A DNA stretch of 6,344 nt from Solirubrobacterales bacterium (GTDB taxonomy: Bacteria; Actinomycetota; Thermoleophilia; Solirubrobacterales; Solirubrobacteraceae), in assembly GCA_025964075.1 (NCBI GenBank), contig JAOPZQ010000144.1:1-6344 (forward strand). Direction: 5' to 3'. The notes beneath the pieces were generated by a model, which worked only from the letters and a program-made list of their open reading frames with translations, did not search any database and was not told where the DNA came from. The first letter of the stretch is position 1, and every line of letters begins with the position of its first letter. Position numbers and translations under genes: made by a program. Below, piece by piece: positions 1 to 6,344 of this stretch.

Positions 1-1919
1 CGGCGGGCGACGCCGGTCGTGCCGACGCCGTCGTCGACCACCCGCAGGCGGACGCCGCCCATGCGGCCGACGTCGAGGCGCACGCTCGCGCGGCACGGAC
101 CGGCGTGCTTCGCCGCGTTGACCAGCGACTCCCGCGCCACCTTGAGCAGCGCCTCGCCGGCCGGGCGCCCGAGCCGCTTCGCGGCCTCGGCCGCCGCGTC
201 GCTGACCTCGAGATGGACGGGGATGAAGAACTCGTCCTCGACGTTCGAGACGACCGCCGTCAGCCGACTCGGGAAATCGCCCGCAATCGGCTGGGACAGC
301 TGGTGGATGACGGACCGGATCGCGGTATCGCCCCGGATCAGCATCCCCCGGGCGCGGGCGATGCCGTCGGCGATCGCCGGCTCGAGCTCGGCCGACTCGA
401 GGATCGCGTCGAGGCTGAGGTGGGCGGCGAAGAGGATCTGCGCGACGTGGTCGTGCAAGTCGTCGGCGATGCGCTGGCGCTCCTGCAGGCGGGCGAGCTC
501 CGCGCGCTGCTGCTGGTAGCGCTCGCTGGCCCAGCCGAGGGCCGCGAGTTTGGCGACCCGGGCGAGCGCCAGCCGTTCGCTCTGCGTGAACGGCTCGCCG
601 CGCAGGCGCAGCGCCGCGAGCGTGCCGATGCGCTGGCGCCCGAGATGGATCGGCCGGTAGTAGGCCGCCCAGCCGGGGTCCCCCACCTTCTGGGGGCCGA
701 TCGCGTACGCCCGGACGCCCGGGCCGGTCTGGGCCTCGTGGAGCACCGTGTCGGCGAGGTCGTCACGGTCGCCCGAGACGCGGTGGACGATCGGCTCCGA
801 CTCGTCGGGCGCGATCGCGAGCAGCGTCGCGTCCAGGGCGACGCACATGTCCTCGAGCGCCCGCGGAAGGAACTCGAGGAGGCTCTGGCCCGAGGCGATC
901 GCCACGGCGACCCAGGAGAGGACCGCCTCGAGCTGCTCCTTGCGGCGGAGCTCGAACATCGCGCGCGCGAGCTCGACCACGGTGGCGATGCGCGGGGCGA
1001 GTCGCTCGGCGCGCCGGAGGTCGTCGAACGTGAACTCCGTCCTCTTGTTGACGAGGTGGAGCACTCCGATCGGCCGGTCGGCCACCGCCAGCTGGAGCGA
1101 GAGCAGGCGACGGATGCCGAACGCGTCGACCCACTCCTGGATGATCCCGCGGTCATCGGCCGCGTCGTTGCTCAGATAGGGGCGACCCGTGGTGAACACG
1201 CGCGCCGCGTTCGAGTGCAGGTCGAACGCGCTGATCTGGTAGGACGCGGCGGTCCCCTCGTCGGCGCCGAACGAGCCCGGCGTCAGCTGCAGCACCTCGC
1301 GCTGCGCGTCCCACACCATCACGCCGGTCATCGCGGCGCCGAACATCGGCGCCACACACTGGCGTAGCGCGGCGCTCAGCTCGTCGAAGTTCGTCGAGGA
1401 CAGGGCGACCTCGTCGAGCGCCTCGAGGTTCTCCAGCCGCTCGGCCAGCGACGCCGTGGAGCGGCGGGTGCGGCGATGGGCGACCGCAAGCGCCGTCTGG
1501 CGCGCGAACGGCCCGACCAGCTCCGTGTTCTCGATCGCGCCGTCGCCCCGCCGGAGGACGACGAGCGCCCCGAGCGAGGAGCCGTCGAGTCGCAGCTCCG
1601 CCGCGACGAGGGAGCGATAGCCGAGCTCGGCGAGCTCCTCGGCGCCCGGGAGCTCGCACGCGGCGAGCCGGGGCACGTGGAGATCGGGGACTCCCGCGAG
1701 CGACGGCGCGAGCGCCGTGATCGCAGCGCGCAGCGGCCGGCGCTCGTCGGCCCGGACGCCCATCGACGCGGCGAGCGTCAGGACCTGCGCGCCGGTGCGG
1801 ACTCCGACCACGAGCGCGTCGCAGGCGAAGGTCCTCTGCGCGGCCTCGACGAACCCCGCCAGGTCGGGCATGCCGGTGCTCGACGTGGCGGGCGGGCTGG
1901 CCGCAACGAGATCGGTCAC
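1..1919 (-). CDS. Cytosolic triple-GAF sensor histidine kinase (HisKA_3 type), 3'-truncated by window
   Basis: I translated this frame by hand; it is open from GTG at 1919 to base 1 (639 codons) and runs out of the window. Three GAF-like segments are suggested at about residues 18-150, 165-325 and 330-465. The middle one is clearest (RPIGVLHLVNK...FTFDDLRRAERLAP); the first (LGALVVLRR) and third (RIGTLAALRLRGEPFTQSERLAL) keep only the typical C-terminal pattern. A short charged helix leads to the HisKA_3 H-box RQRIADDLHDHVAQILF, with phospho-acceptor His489 and an Asp490-x3-Gln494 motif. The HATPase N-box is LLKVARESLVNAAKHAG (Asn601) and the G1 box DDGVG is at 629-633. The G2 region is cut off. 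No signal peptide or membrane helix is seen, so the ligand or redox cue is intracellular. The GTG start sits one base after the regulator's TGA with only a weak AGG ahead, pointing to translational coupling. An ATG at 1871 is a less likely start. Confidence 0.9.
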   Translation of the reverse strand, partial: MTDLVAASPPATSSTGMPDLAGFVEAAQRTFACDALVVGVRTGAQVLTLAASMGVRADERRPLRAAITALAPSLAGVPDLHVPRLAACELPGAEELAELGYRSLVAAELRLDGSSLGALVVLRRGDGAIENTELVGPFARQTALAVAHRRTRRSTASLAERLENLEALDEVALSSTNFDELSAALRQCVAPMFGAAMTGVMVWDAQREVLQLTPGSFGADEGTAASYQISAFDLHSNAARVFTTGRPYLSNDAADDRGIIQEWVDAFGIRRLLSLQLAVADRPIGVLHLVNKRTEFTFDDLRRAERLAPRIATVVELARAMFELRRKEQLEAVLSWVAVAIASGQSLLEFLPRALEDMCVALDATLLAIAPDESEPIVHRVSGDRDDLADTVLHEAQTGPGVRAYAIGPQKVGDPGWAAYYRPIHLGRQRIGTLAALRLRGEPFTQSERLALARVAKLAALGWASERYQQQRAELARLQERQRIADDLHDHVAQILFAAHLSLDAILESAELEPAIADGIARARGMLIRGDTAIRSVIHQLSQPIAGDFPSRLTAVVSNVEDEFFIPVHLEVSDAAAEAAKRLGRPAGEALLKVARESLVNAAKHAGPCRASVRLDVGRMGGVRLRVVDDGVGTTGVAR

Positions 1920-1920
1920 A

Positions 1921-2595
1921 TCAGACCTGCGGCGCGCAATCCTCCGCCGCGGGCGCGATCACGCCGACCCGGATCGCCTTGGCGATGAGCTCGGTCTTCG
2001 TCCGCGCGGCGAACTTGCCCTTCAGCTTCTGGATGTGGAAGCGCACCGTGGACTCCGAGATGTACAGGCGGCTGCCGATCTCGTGGTTCGTCAGGCCCTC
2101 GGCGGCGAGCTCGAGGACGCGCTCCTGCTGGGGCGTGGGCAGCGCGTCGGCCATCCGCGAGGCGACGACGTCGTGCAGCTGCTTGACGATCTGCGGACCC
2201 GCGGCGGCGTCCTTCACGCGGTCCCCGGCGCGCACGCGCTCGAGCGCCGCGCGCAGCTCGGGCAGGCCCGCGGCCTTCGTCACGTACGCCGCCGCGCCGG
2301 CCTGGAGCGAGGCGCGCACCGTCTCCTCGCTCAGGTAGGTGGTGAGGACGATGACCGCGGTGCTCGGGAACCGGTCGCGCAACCGGACGCAGAGATCCTC
2401 GCCGCTCATGTCGGGCAGCCGCAGGTCGACGAGCGCCACGTCGGGCAGAGTGCGCCGCGCGACGTCGAGCGCCTCCTTGCCGGTGGCCGCCTCGCCCACG
2501 ATCTCGAGTCGCGGGTCCGTGGCGAGCGTCGAGCGCAACCCCTCACGCACGATCTCATGGTCATCCACGATCAGGATGCGCGTCCGTGAAGTCAT
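1921..2595 (-). CDS. NarL/LuxR-family response regulator
   Basis: This 224-residue cytoplasmic transcription factor is activated by phosphorylation. The receiver domain (about 6-120) shows the acidic pair Asp11-Asp12 in ILIVDDHEIVREGL, the phospho-acceptor Asp57 in ALVDLRLPDMSG, the switch Thr85 in VIVLTTYLSE, and Lys107 in AYVTKAAG. All key residues are present. After a linker, the LuxR/GerE helix-turn-helix (about 153-211) reads LPTPQQERVLELAAEGLTNHEIGSRL then ISESTVRFHIQKLKGKF, with the usual recognition-helix pattern. The start is taken at the second of two in-frame ATGs because of its ribosome-binding site; starting at 2607 would add MRRE. It lies 65 bases behind the hyuB-like gene and one base ahead of the kinase gene, which makes the kinase its cognate partner. 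Its target promoter is unknown. Autoregulation through the 9-bp repeats, or control of the carboxylase-like genes, is inference. Confidence 0.93.
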   Translation of the reverse strand: MTSRTRILIVDDHEIVREGLRSTLATDPRLEIVGEAATGKEALDVARRTLPDVALVDLRLPDMSGEDLCVRLRDRFPSTAVIVLTTYLSEETVRASLQAGAAAYVTKAAGLPELRAALERVRAGDRVKDAAAGPQIVKQLHDVVASRMADALPTPQQERVLELAAEGLTNHEIGSRLYISESTVRFHIQKLKGKFAARTKTELIAKAIRVGVIAPAAEDCAPQV

Positions 2596-2599
2596 CTCT

Positions 2600-2605
2600 C
2601 TCCTC
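2600..2605 (-). promoter_or_regulatory. Shine-Dalgarno that decides the response-regulator start
   Basis: The minus strand reads ATGAGGAGAGAGATG. GAGGAG (2605-2600) is a strong ribosome-binding core placed 4 bases before the second ATG (2595-2593). The first ATG (2607-2605) has only GGGTCGGCA in front of it, with no purine-rich core. The second ATG also gives an N-terminus (MTSRTRILIVDDH) of the length usual for receiver domains. Confidence 0.65.
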
Positions 2606-2611
2606 ATTGCC

Positions 2612-2638
2612 GACCCGGCTGACCCAGCTGACCCGGCT
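2612..2638. repeat. Three tandem copies of a 9-bp unit upstream of the response regulator
   Basis: The + strand reads GACCCGGCT, GACCCAGCT, GACCCGGCT without gaps (2612-2620, 2621-2629, 2630-2638). The middle copy differs at one base. On the coding strand this is AGCCGGGTC/AGCTGGGTC. The array occupies much of the 65-base gap between the hyuB-like stop and the regulator start. A 9-bp period is a little short of one helical turn, so it could be a stacked operator, a slippage-prone spacer, or a short leader element (GCTG and CAGC within it can pair). Confidence 0.6.
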
Positions 2639-2640
2639 GC

Positions 2641-2646
2641 ATTCTA
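2641..2646 (-). promoter_or_regulatory. Possible -10 hexamer for the two-component genes
   Basis: On the minus strand TAGAAT matches TATAAT at five of six positions. It lies in the only AT-leaning spot of the gap, 45 bases before the chosen regulator start. No good -35 element is visible at 16-18 bases upstream (that position reads GGGAGC or similar), so this could equally be chance. If it is real, the 9-bp repeats would lie at and just downstream of the transcription start. Confidence 0.2.
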
Positions 2647-2682
2647 CCCGGCGCCCGCGACTAGCTCCCTACTCCGGCGCCC
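2644..2682. repeat. Imperfect direct repeat around the hyuB-like stop codon
   Basis: CTACTCCGGCGCCC (2669-2682, inside the last codons of the hyuB-like gene) and CTACCCGGCGCCC (2644-2656, just after its stop) differ by one substitution or one-base indel. Each contains the palindrome GGCGCC. The repeat unit is clear by eye. Its meaning is not: it may be an operator half-site pair, or chance in GC-rich DNA. Confidence 0.4.
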
Positions 2683-4847
2683 AGTTGCAACTTCGCGGCC
2701 GCCAGGGGAGCGAGGCCCTCGGTGACGACGTCGACGGTCAGGCTCGCGGCGCAGGCGGAGCAGCAGTACTCGCGGAGGCTGACGTGCGGGGACTGGTTGC
2801 GGCCGCGGACGTTCATCTCGAGCGCCGCGTAGCGCTCGGTGATCGGCCGGTCGGCGACCACGGCCTCGCCCTCGCGCCAGTTCTCCTCCGCCGCGCTGAG
2901 CGTGGAGCCGCACGAGCCGCACACCCAGCGGTCCCCGTCGAGGACGACCGAGACGCCGATGTGGGCGGGCGGGCTCAGCTCCGCGCTCGGCTCGCCGCCG
3001 ATGCGCGCGCGGCGGATCTCCTCCCGGCGGGCGGCGCTCGCGCCGGCGTCGAGCGCCCCGTCGGGGCCCAGGATCACGCCGTAGATCTCGCGCGCGTGGT
3101 TCGGCGTCACGTAGCGCGCGGCGACGTCGCGGACGACGAGCGCGGGATCGCGCAGCAGCGGGTCGCCGAGGCCGCCGCCGCCGCCGCTGGTCGTGACGAA
3201 CACGTCGTCGAGGCCCAGCACGAGGTGGGTGAGCTTCGAGCGCGTCGCCTCGTTCCGGCCCGCCAGCCGGGCCTCGGTGGGGAGCACTCCCTGCGCGATC
3301 AGGGCGGCGATGTTGGTCTCGCGGACCGGGTAGAAGTTGCCGCTCGAGGCGGGATAGCCGCCGCCGTAGCCGATCGGCGGCACCTGCGCGCAGGCGTTGA
3401 ACCCGACGCCGCCCATCGAGTCGCTGTAGTGCATCGCGAACGCCTGCTCGAGCGCCTGGCCGCCGCGGTGCTGCCCGGGGCCGCCCGAGTTCGGGATCAG
3501 CTTGCGCCACAGGAAGAGCACGGGGTCGGCGGCCTCGTGGACCTCGACGTCCGCGAGCCCGCACCCCGTCATGCACGTGAGGCCGTAGGAGTCCTGGCCG
3601 TCGCCCACCGTCTGCGCGCCGCCGCCGGCGCCGCTGGCGTTGTCGACGTAGAAGATCACCGAGACGCCGCCGTGCTGGTTGCCTCCGAAGAGGGCGCTGC
3701 CCGGGAACCCGTCCTGGCACTGGCCGGCGACGCGGCCGCGCAGCACCGGATCGTCGCTCAGGGCCAGCGCCTGGTTCAGCACCGCCTTCGTCAGCTTGCA
3801 CGCGCGCATGCCGACCTCGGAATGGGCGTTCGACACCGGCGCGGGCGGCTCGGAGTTGACGATCGTCCCCTTCTCGCCGAGGTCGACCGTGATCGGGCGC
3901 CAGAGGCCGCCGTTGACCGGCAGGTCGCCGTAGACCAGGGAGGTCATGAGGGCGGTCATCGCCTGCCCGAACATCGGCCCTTCCGTCGAGTTCACGAACG
4001 CGTCGATCTGCGGCACGCCGGAAAAGTGGAAATGCAGCTCGTCGCCCGCGACCTCGAGCTTGCAGCGCATCTCGAGCAGGAGCTCGGGGCCGTCGTGGCC
4101 GTCGAACTCGTTCCAGTCGACGGCCTCGTACACGCCGTCGGGGAGCTTCGAGATGCGCTCGCGCAGCACCTGCTCCGAGAGGTCCTTGTTGATCTCGCAG
4201 TACTCGCGGTGCGCCTCGAGGCCGAACTCGTCGACGATCTCGCCGAGCTTGCGCGTCGCGGTGTTGTTGGCGGCGATCATCGAGCGGATGTCGTTGAGGA
4301 CCGGCCCCGGCGCGCGCACGTTGGCGGCGATGAAGTGCTCCCACTCGTTGTCGATCGCGCCGTCGCGGATGATCCGCACCGGCGGGAACCGCAGGCCCTC
4401 CTGGTAGACGTCGTGCGCGCCGGGGGCGTACCCCGAGATGCCCACGCCCCCGATGTCGAGGACGTGCATGTTGGAGAAGCTCCAGCCCAGATGCTCGCCC
4501 TGGTAGAAGGTCGGCATGATCACGGACACGTCGCCCTGGTGCATGGCGCCGCCGGTATGGGGATCGTTGACGATCCAGCCGTCGCCCGGACGGATCTCGT
4601 CCTCGCCGACGAGCGAGGCGATCACCTGGGTGCCGATCAGCGAGGACCCGACGTGGAACAGCACGTAGCTCGCGAAGCCGAGGTGCTCGGGCTTCGTGTC
4701 CATCAGGCAGGTCGAGAAGTCCTTCGCGTCGGTGACGATCGGCGAGCCCGAGGTCCGCACCAGCGTGATCGCCATCTCGTTGGTCAGGTTCTGCAGCGCC
4801 TTGCGGTGGACCTCGGCCGCGATGACGTCGTAGTCGCTGGTAGCCAC
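2661..4847 (-). CDS. HyuB-family subunit with fused C-terminal zinc-ribbon (acetone carboxylase gamma-like) domain
   Basis: This 728-residue protein is the catalytic-type partner of HyuA (hydantoinase B / oxoprolinase / acetone carboxylase-alpha family). The HyuB domain covers about residues 5-590. It includes RTSGSPIVTDAKDFS (31-45), the conserved NDPHTGGAMHQGD segment (94-106), whose His97, His103 and Asp106 are candidate metal ligands, LHFHFSGVPQ (271-280), the asymmetric glycine-rich SGGGGGLGDPL (554-564), and the terminal HAREIYGVIL (584-593). Typical family members stop near 520-600. Here about 130 further residues carry CGSC (Cys643, Cys646) and CCSAC (Cys695/696, Cys699), a zinc-ribbon pattern like the small gamma subunit of acetone/acetophenone carboxylases. 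That comparison is from family knowledge, not an alignment. The start is GTG at 4847 with a good Shine-Dalgarno, and the stop is TAG at 2663. The gene lies directly behind hyuA, so the products probably form one complex. The reaction may be carboxylation of a ketone-like substrate, but hydantoin or lactam hydrolysis is not excluded. Confidence 0.9.
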   Translation of the reverse strand: MATSDYDVIAAEVHRKALQNLTNEMAITLVRTSGSPIVTDAKDFSTCLMDTKPEHLGFASYVLFHVGSSLIGTQVIASLVGEDEIRPGDGWIVNDPHTGGAMHQGDVSVIMPTFYQGEHLGWSFSNMHVLDIGGVGISGYAPGAHDVYQEGLRFPPVRIIRDGAIDNEWEHFIAANVRAPGPVLNDIRSMIAANNTATRKLGEIVDEFGLEAHREYCEINKDLSEQVLRERISKLPDGVYEAVDWNEFDGHDGPELLLEMRCKLEVAGDELHFHFSGVPQIDAFVNSTEGPMFGQAMTALMTSLVYGDLPVNGGLWRPITVDLGEKGTIVNSEPPAPVSNAHSEVGMRACKLTKAVLNQALALSDDPVLRGRVAGQCQDGFPGSALFGGNQHGGVSVIFYVDNASGAGGGAQTVGDGQDSYGLTCMTGCGLADVEVHEAADPVLFLWRKLIPNSGGPGQHRGGQALEQAFAMHYSDSMGGVGFNACAQVPPIGYGGGYPASSGNFYPVRETNIAALIAQGVLPTEARLAGRNEATRSKLTHLVLGLDDVFVTTSGGGGGLGDPLLRDPALVVRDVAARYVTPNHAREIYGVILGPDGALDAGASAARREEIRRARIGGEPSAELSPPAHIGVSVVLDGDRWVCGSCGSTLSAAEENWREGEAVVADRPITERYAALEMNVRGRNQSPHVSLREYCCSACAASLTVDVVTEGLAPLAAAKLQLGAGVGS

Positions 4848-4858
4848 TGTGGTCTCCC
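4848..4858 (-). promoter_or_regulatory. Shine-Dalgarno and GTG start context of the hyuB-like gene
   Basis: On the minus strand the end of hyuA reads TAGGGAGACCACA followed by GTG. The GGGAG core (4858-4854) overlaps the last base of the hyuA stop codon and sits 6 bases before the GTG at 4847-4845. This fixes the start of the hyuB-like gene, since no competing in-frame ATG with a better site is near. It also indicates that the two subunits are translated from one message. Confidence 0.75.
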
Positions 4859-6344
4859 TATCGGGTCAGGACGTAGTTGAGGTACTCGTCGCGCTCGGCG
4901 GTCGTCCCGGTGGGCACGTAGATCGTGGTGTCGCTCTCGTCGATGATCGCCGGCCCCTCGATCCGGATCCCGGCGCCGCACAGCGCGTCGTCGTAGACGG
5001 GGATCTCCGCACGGCGATGGACGTCCGGCAGGTACACCTCCCGCATCTCGCGGCGGGCCGCGTCCGGCGTGTGGCCGTTGCGGCTCGCCACCGGCAGGTC
5101 GGGCCGCGGCTGGCGGCCCACCGCGGTGACGCTGTAGTTGACGCGCGTCGCGGGCACGCCCTTCCACGCCGTCCCCTCGCCGTAGGTCCGCTCGTAGAGC
5201 TTCAAGAAATCGCTCGAGAGCGACTCGGCGTCGTCGACGGTGAGGGGGCGGTCGGGCAGCGGCAGGGTCAGCTCGTACTCCTGCCCCTGGAAGCGGAGGT
5301 CGGCGCTGCGGGCGATGTCGATCTCGTCGTCTGCGAAGCCCTCGGCGGCCATCTCGCGGCGCGCGTCCACGACCATGCGCTCGCCGATCTCGTTGACGCG
5401 CTCGACGCCGTCGGGCTTGGAGAGATCCCAGCCGACGCCCTGGTCGTTGCGCAGCACGAAGTCGGAGGCGAGCACGCCGAGCGCGCAGAACACCGAGCTG
5501 TTCTGGGGAATGACGATCGTCGAGATGCCGAGCCGGTCGGCGATCTGCGAGGCGAACAGCGGCAGCGTGCCGCCGTAGGCGAGGAACAGGAAGTCCCGCG
5601 GGTCGTGGCCCTTGCCGACGCTCACCTCGCGAACGGCGTTGGCCATGTTGACGACCACGAGGTCGTGGACGGCCGCCGCGGCCTGCTCGGTCGACCACCC
5701 GAAGCGCGCGCCGAACGTGCGGTCGAGCGCGGCGCGCGAGAGCTCGGGCTTCAGCTGCACGCGGCCGCCGAGGTAGTTGTTGGGGTCGATGAACCCGAGC
5801 GTGACCATGGCGTCGGTCACGGTCGGCTGCTCCCCGCCGCGGTCGAGCGCCGCCGGCCCCGGCGTCGAGCCCGCGCTGTGCGGCCCGACCTGCGGCACGC
5901 CGCGCTCGCTGACCCAACCGATCGAGCCGCCGCCGGCGCCGACCGAGACGACGTCGACGAGGTTGACGCCCGTCTGGAACGGCCCGAGCTGGAGGTTCTT
6001 CTCGATGTGGATCTCGTTGCCCGAGATGATCCCGGTGTCGAAGCTCGTCCCGCCCATGTCGCCGAGGAGCACGCGCTTGTGGCCCATGCGCTTGGCGAGC
6101 TCGTTGGCCCCGATCGCGCCGCCGGCGGGCCCGGAGCCGAGGAGCGCGAGCGGGTAGGAGCGCGCCTTCTCGAGGCTGATGCCGCCGCCGAGGCCCTGGA
6201 AGAAGACGAGGCCGCCGCCGAGCCCGGCGGTCTGGAGGTTCTCGCTCAGCGAGTCGAGGTAGAGGCGAGCGCGCGCCTGGACGAAGGAGTTGAGCACCGC
6301 CGTGGTCCAGCGGCGCGTCTCGCCAACCACCGGGAACACGCGGT
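4858..6344 (-). CDS. HyuA-family subunit (hydantoinase A / acetone carboxylase beta-like), 5'-truncated by window
   Basis: This is the ATP-binding subunit of the hydantoinase A / oxoprolinase / acetone carboxylase-beta family, whose members use ATP to activate a substrate together with a HyuB partner in the cytoplasm. At least 494 residues are visible. Full-length members are usually about 650-720, so roughly the N-terminal third (Hydant_A_N region) lies beyond base 6344. Counting the Val at 6339 as residue 1, the family motifs are SGPAGG (about 69-74), DMGGTSFD (94-101, phosphate-binding loop of the ASKHA fold), VGAGGGSI (133-140), VGPHSAGSTPGPA (151-163), TVTDA (173-177) and FQGQEYEL (350-357), then a beta-rich C-terminal domain. 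The GTG at 6339 is internal, because the frame stays open upstream and homologues continue there. The stop is TAG at 4860-4858, ten bases before hyuB. One oddity is YGGTLPLFA (255-263), where most relatives have a form close to FGGAGPLHA. The family is secure; the substrate is unknown. Confidence 0.9.
   Translation of the reverse strand, partial: RVFPVVGETRRWTTAVLNSFVQARARLYLDSLSENLQTAGLGGGLVFFQGLGGGISLEKARSYPLALLGSGPAGGAIGANELAKRMGHKRVLLGDMGGTSFDTGIISGNEIHIEKNLQLGPFQTGVNLVDVVSVGAGGGSIGWVSERGVPQVGPHSAGSTPGPAALDRGGEQPTVTDAMVTLGFIDPNNYLGGRVQLKPELSRAALDRTFGARFGWSTEQAAAAVHDLVVVNMANAVREVSVGKGHDPRDFLFLAYGGTLPLFASQIADRLGISTIVIPQNSSVFCALGVLASDFVLRNDQGVGWDLSKPDGVERVNEIGERMVVDARREMAAEGFADDEIDIARSADLRFQGQEYELTLPLPDRPLTVDDAESLSSDFLKLYERTYGEGTAWKGVPATRVNYSVTAVGRQPRPDLPVASRNGHTPDAARREMREVYLPDVHRRAEIPVYDDALCGAGIRIEGPAIIDESDTTIYVPTGTTAERDEYLNYVLTR

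Noticed and set aside
105..1367. 420-codon open frame on the + strand
   Set aside because: It is antisense to the sensor kinase, whose frame shows clear GAF, H-box and HATPase motifs; the + strand protein is low-complexity with no motif.
338..1659. Minus-strand open frames at 338-1156, 763-1134 and 1153-1659
   Set aside because: They are in other frames from the kinase and have Ser/Arg- or Ala/Arg-rich composition. The true kinase frame is continuous through all of them.
2596..2660. Rho-independent terminator after the hyuB-like gene
   Set aside because: No stable GC stem followed by a T-run is present on the minus strand; the pairings inside the 9-bp repeats are only about 4 bp long.
3171..3188. 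CCG trinucleotide run as a microsatellite
   Set aside because: It encodes the conserved glycine run SGGGGGLGD found in HyuB proteins, so protein function explains it.
2586..4880. 764-codon open frame on the + strand
   Set aside because: It lies exactly opposite the hyuB-like gene, is extremely rich in Arg, Ala, Asp and Val repeats, shows no family motif, and is the expected antisense shadow of a GC3-biased gene.
6337..6339. GTG at 6339 as the start of the HyuA gene
   Set aside because: The frame remains open to the window edge, and homologues have about 200 more N-terminal residues, so this is an internal Val codon.
2661..6344. 5-oxoprolinase as the specific function
   Set aside because: HyuA and HyuB are separate genes here and HyuB carries a zinc-ribbon tail, which fits carboxylase-type relatives better; the family alone does not establish oxoprolinase activity.

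Overview
This is a very GC-rich window (strong G/C bias at third codon positions) in which all four recognisable genes lie on the minus strand. Read 5'->3' on that strand they are: a HyuA-family subunit (5' end outside the window), a HyuB-family subunit with an added C-terminal zinc-ribbon domain, a NarL/LuxR-type response regulator, and a soluble multi-GAF sensor histidine kinase (3' end outside the window). Base composition, GTG starts and the 'LHDxVAQ' kinase type suggest a high-GC soil actinobacterium, possibly Thermoleophilia/Solirubrobacterales. That assignment is an inference from style; no rRNA or marker gene is present. I see no tRNA, rRNA, CRISPR array, insertion sequence or convincing terminator.

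Region 4861-6344 carries the C-terminal two thirds of HyuA (ASKHA-fold ATPase of the hydantoinase A / acetone carboxylase beta family). Region 2661-4847 carries the 728-residue HyuB. The two genes are separated by 10 bases and a clear Shine-Dalgarno sequence, so they form an operon. The extra C-terminal segment of HyuB has a CxxC...CxxC pair and resembles the small zinc-binding gamma subunit of acetone/acetophenone carboxylases. The pair is therefore better described as a putative ATP-dependent carboxylase (or related amidohydrolase) with a fused gamma-like module than as a plain hydantoinase. The substrate cannot be read from the sequence.

The 65-base gap at 2596-2660 holds three tandem copies of a 9-bp unit (GACCCRGCT on the + strand), a possible -10 hexamer, and the Shine-Dalgarno for the response regulator. 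The regulator (1921-2595) and kinase (1-1919) are translationally coupled: one base separates the TGA stop from the GTG start. The kinase has three GAF-like segments, no membrane helix, a HisKA_3 H-box and the start of an HATPase domain, which is cut by the window edge.

A simple reading is an enzyme pair followed by a cytosolic two-component system on the same strand. The system might sense the enzyme's substrate, its product or the cell's redox/energy state and control the operon. That link rests on position alone. Apart from the short hyuB-regulator gap, the whole window is coding.
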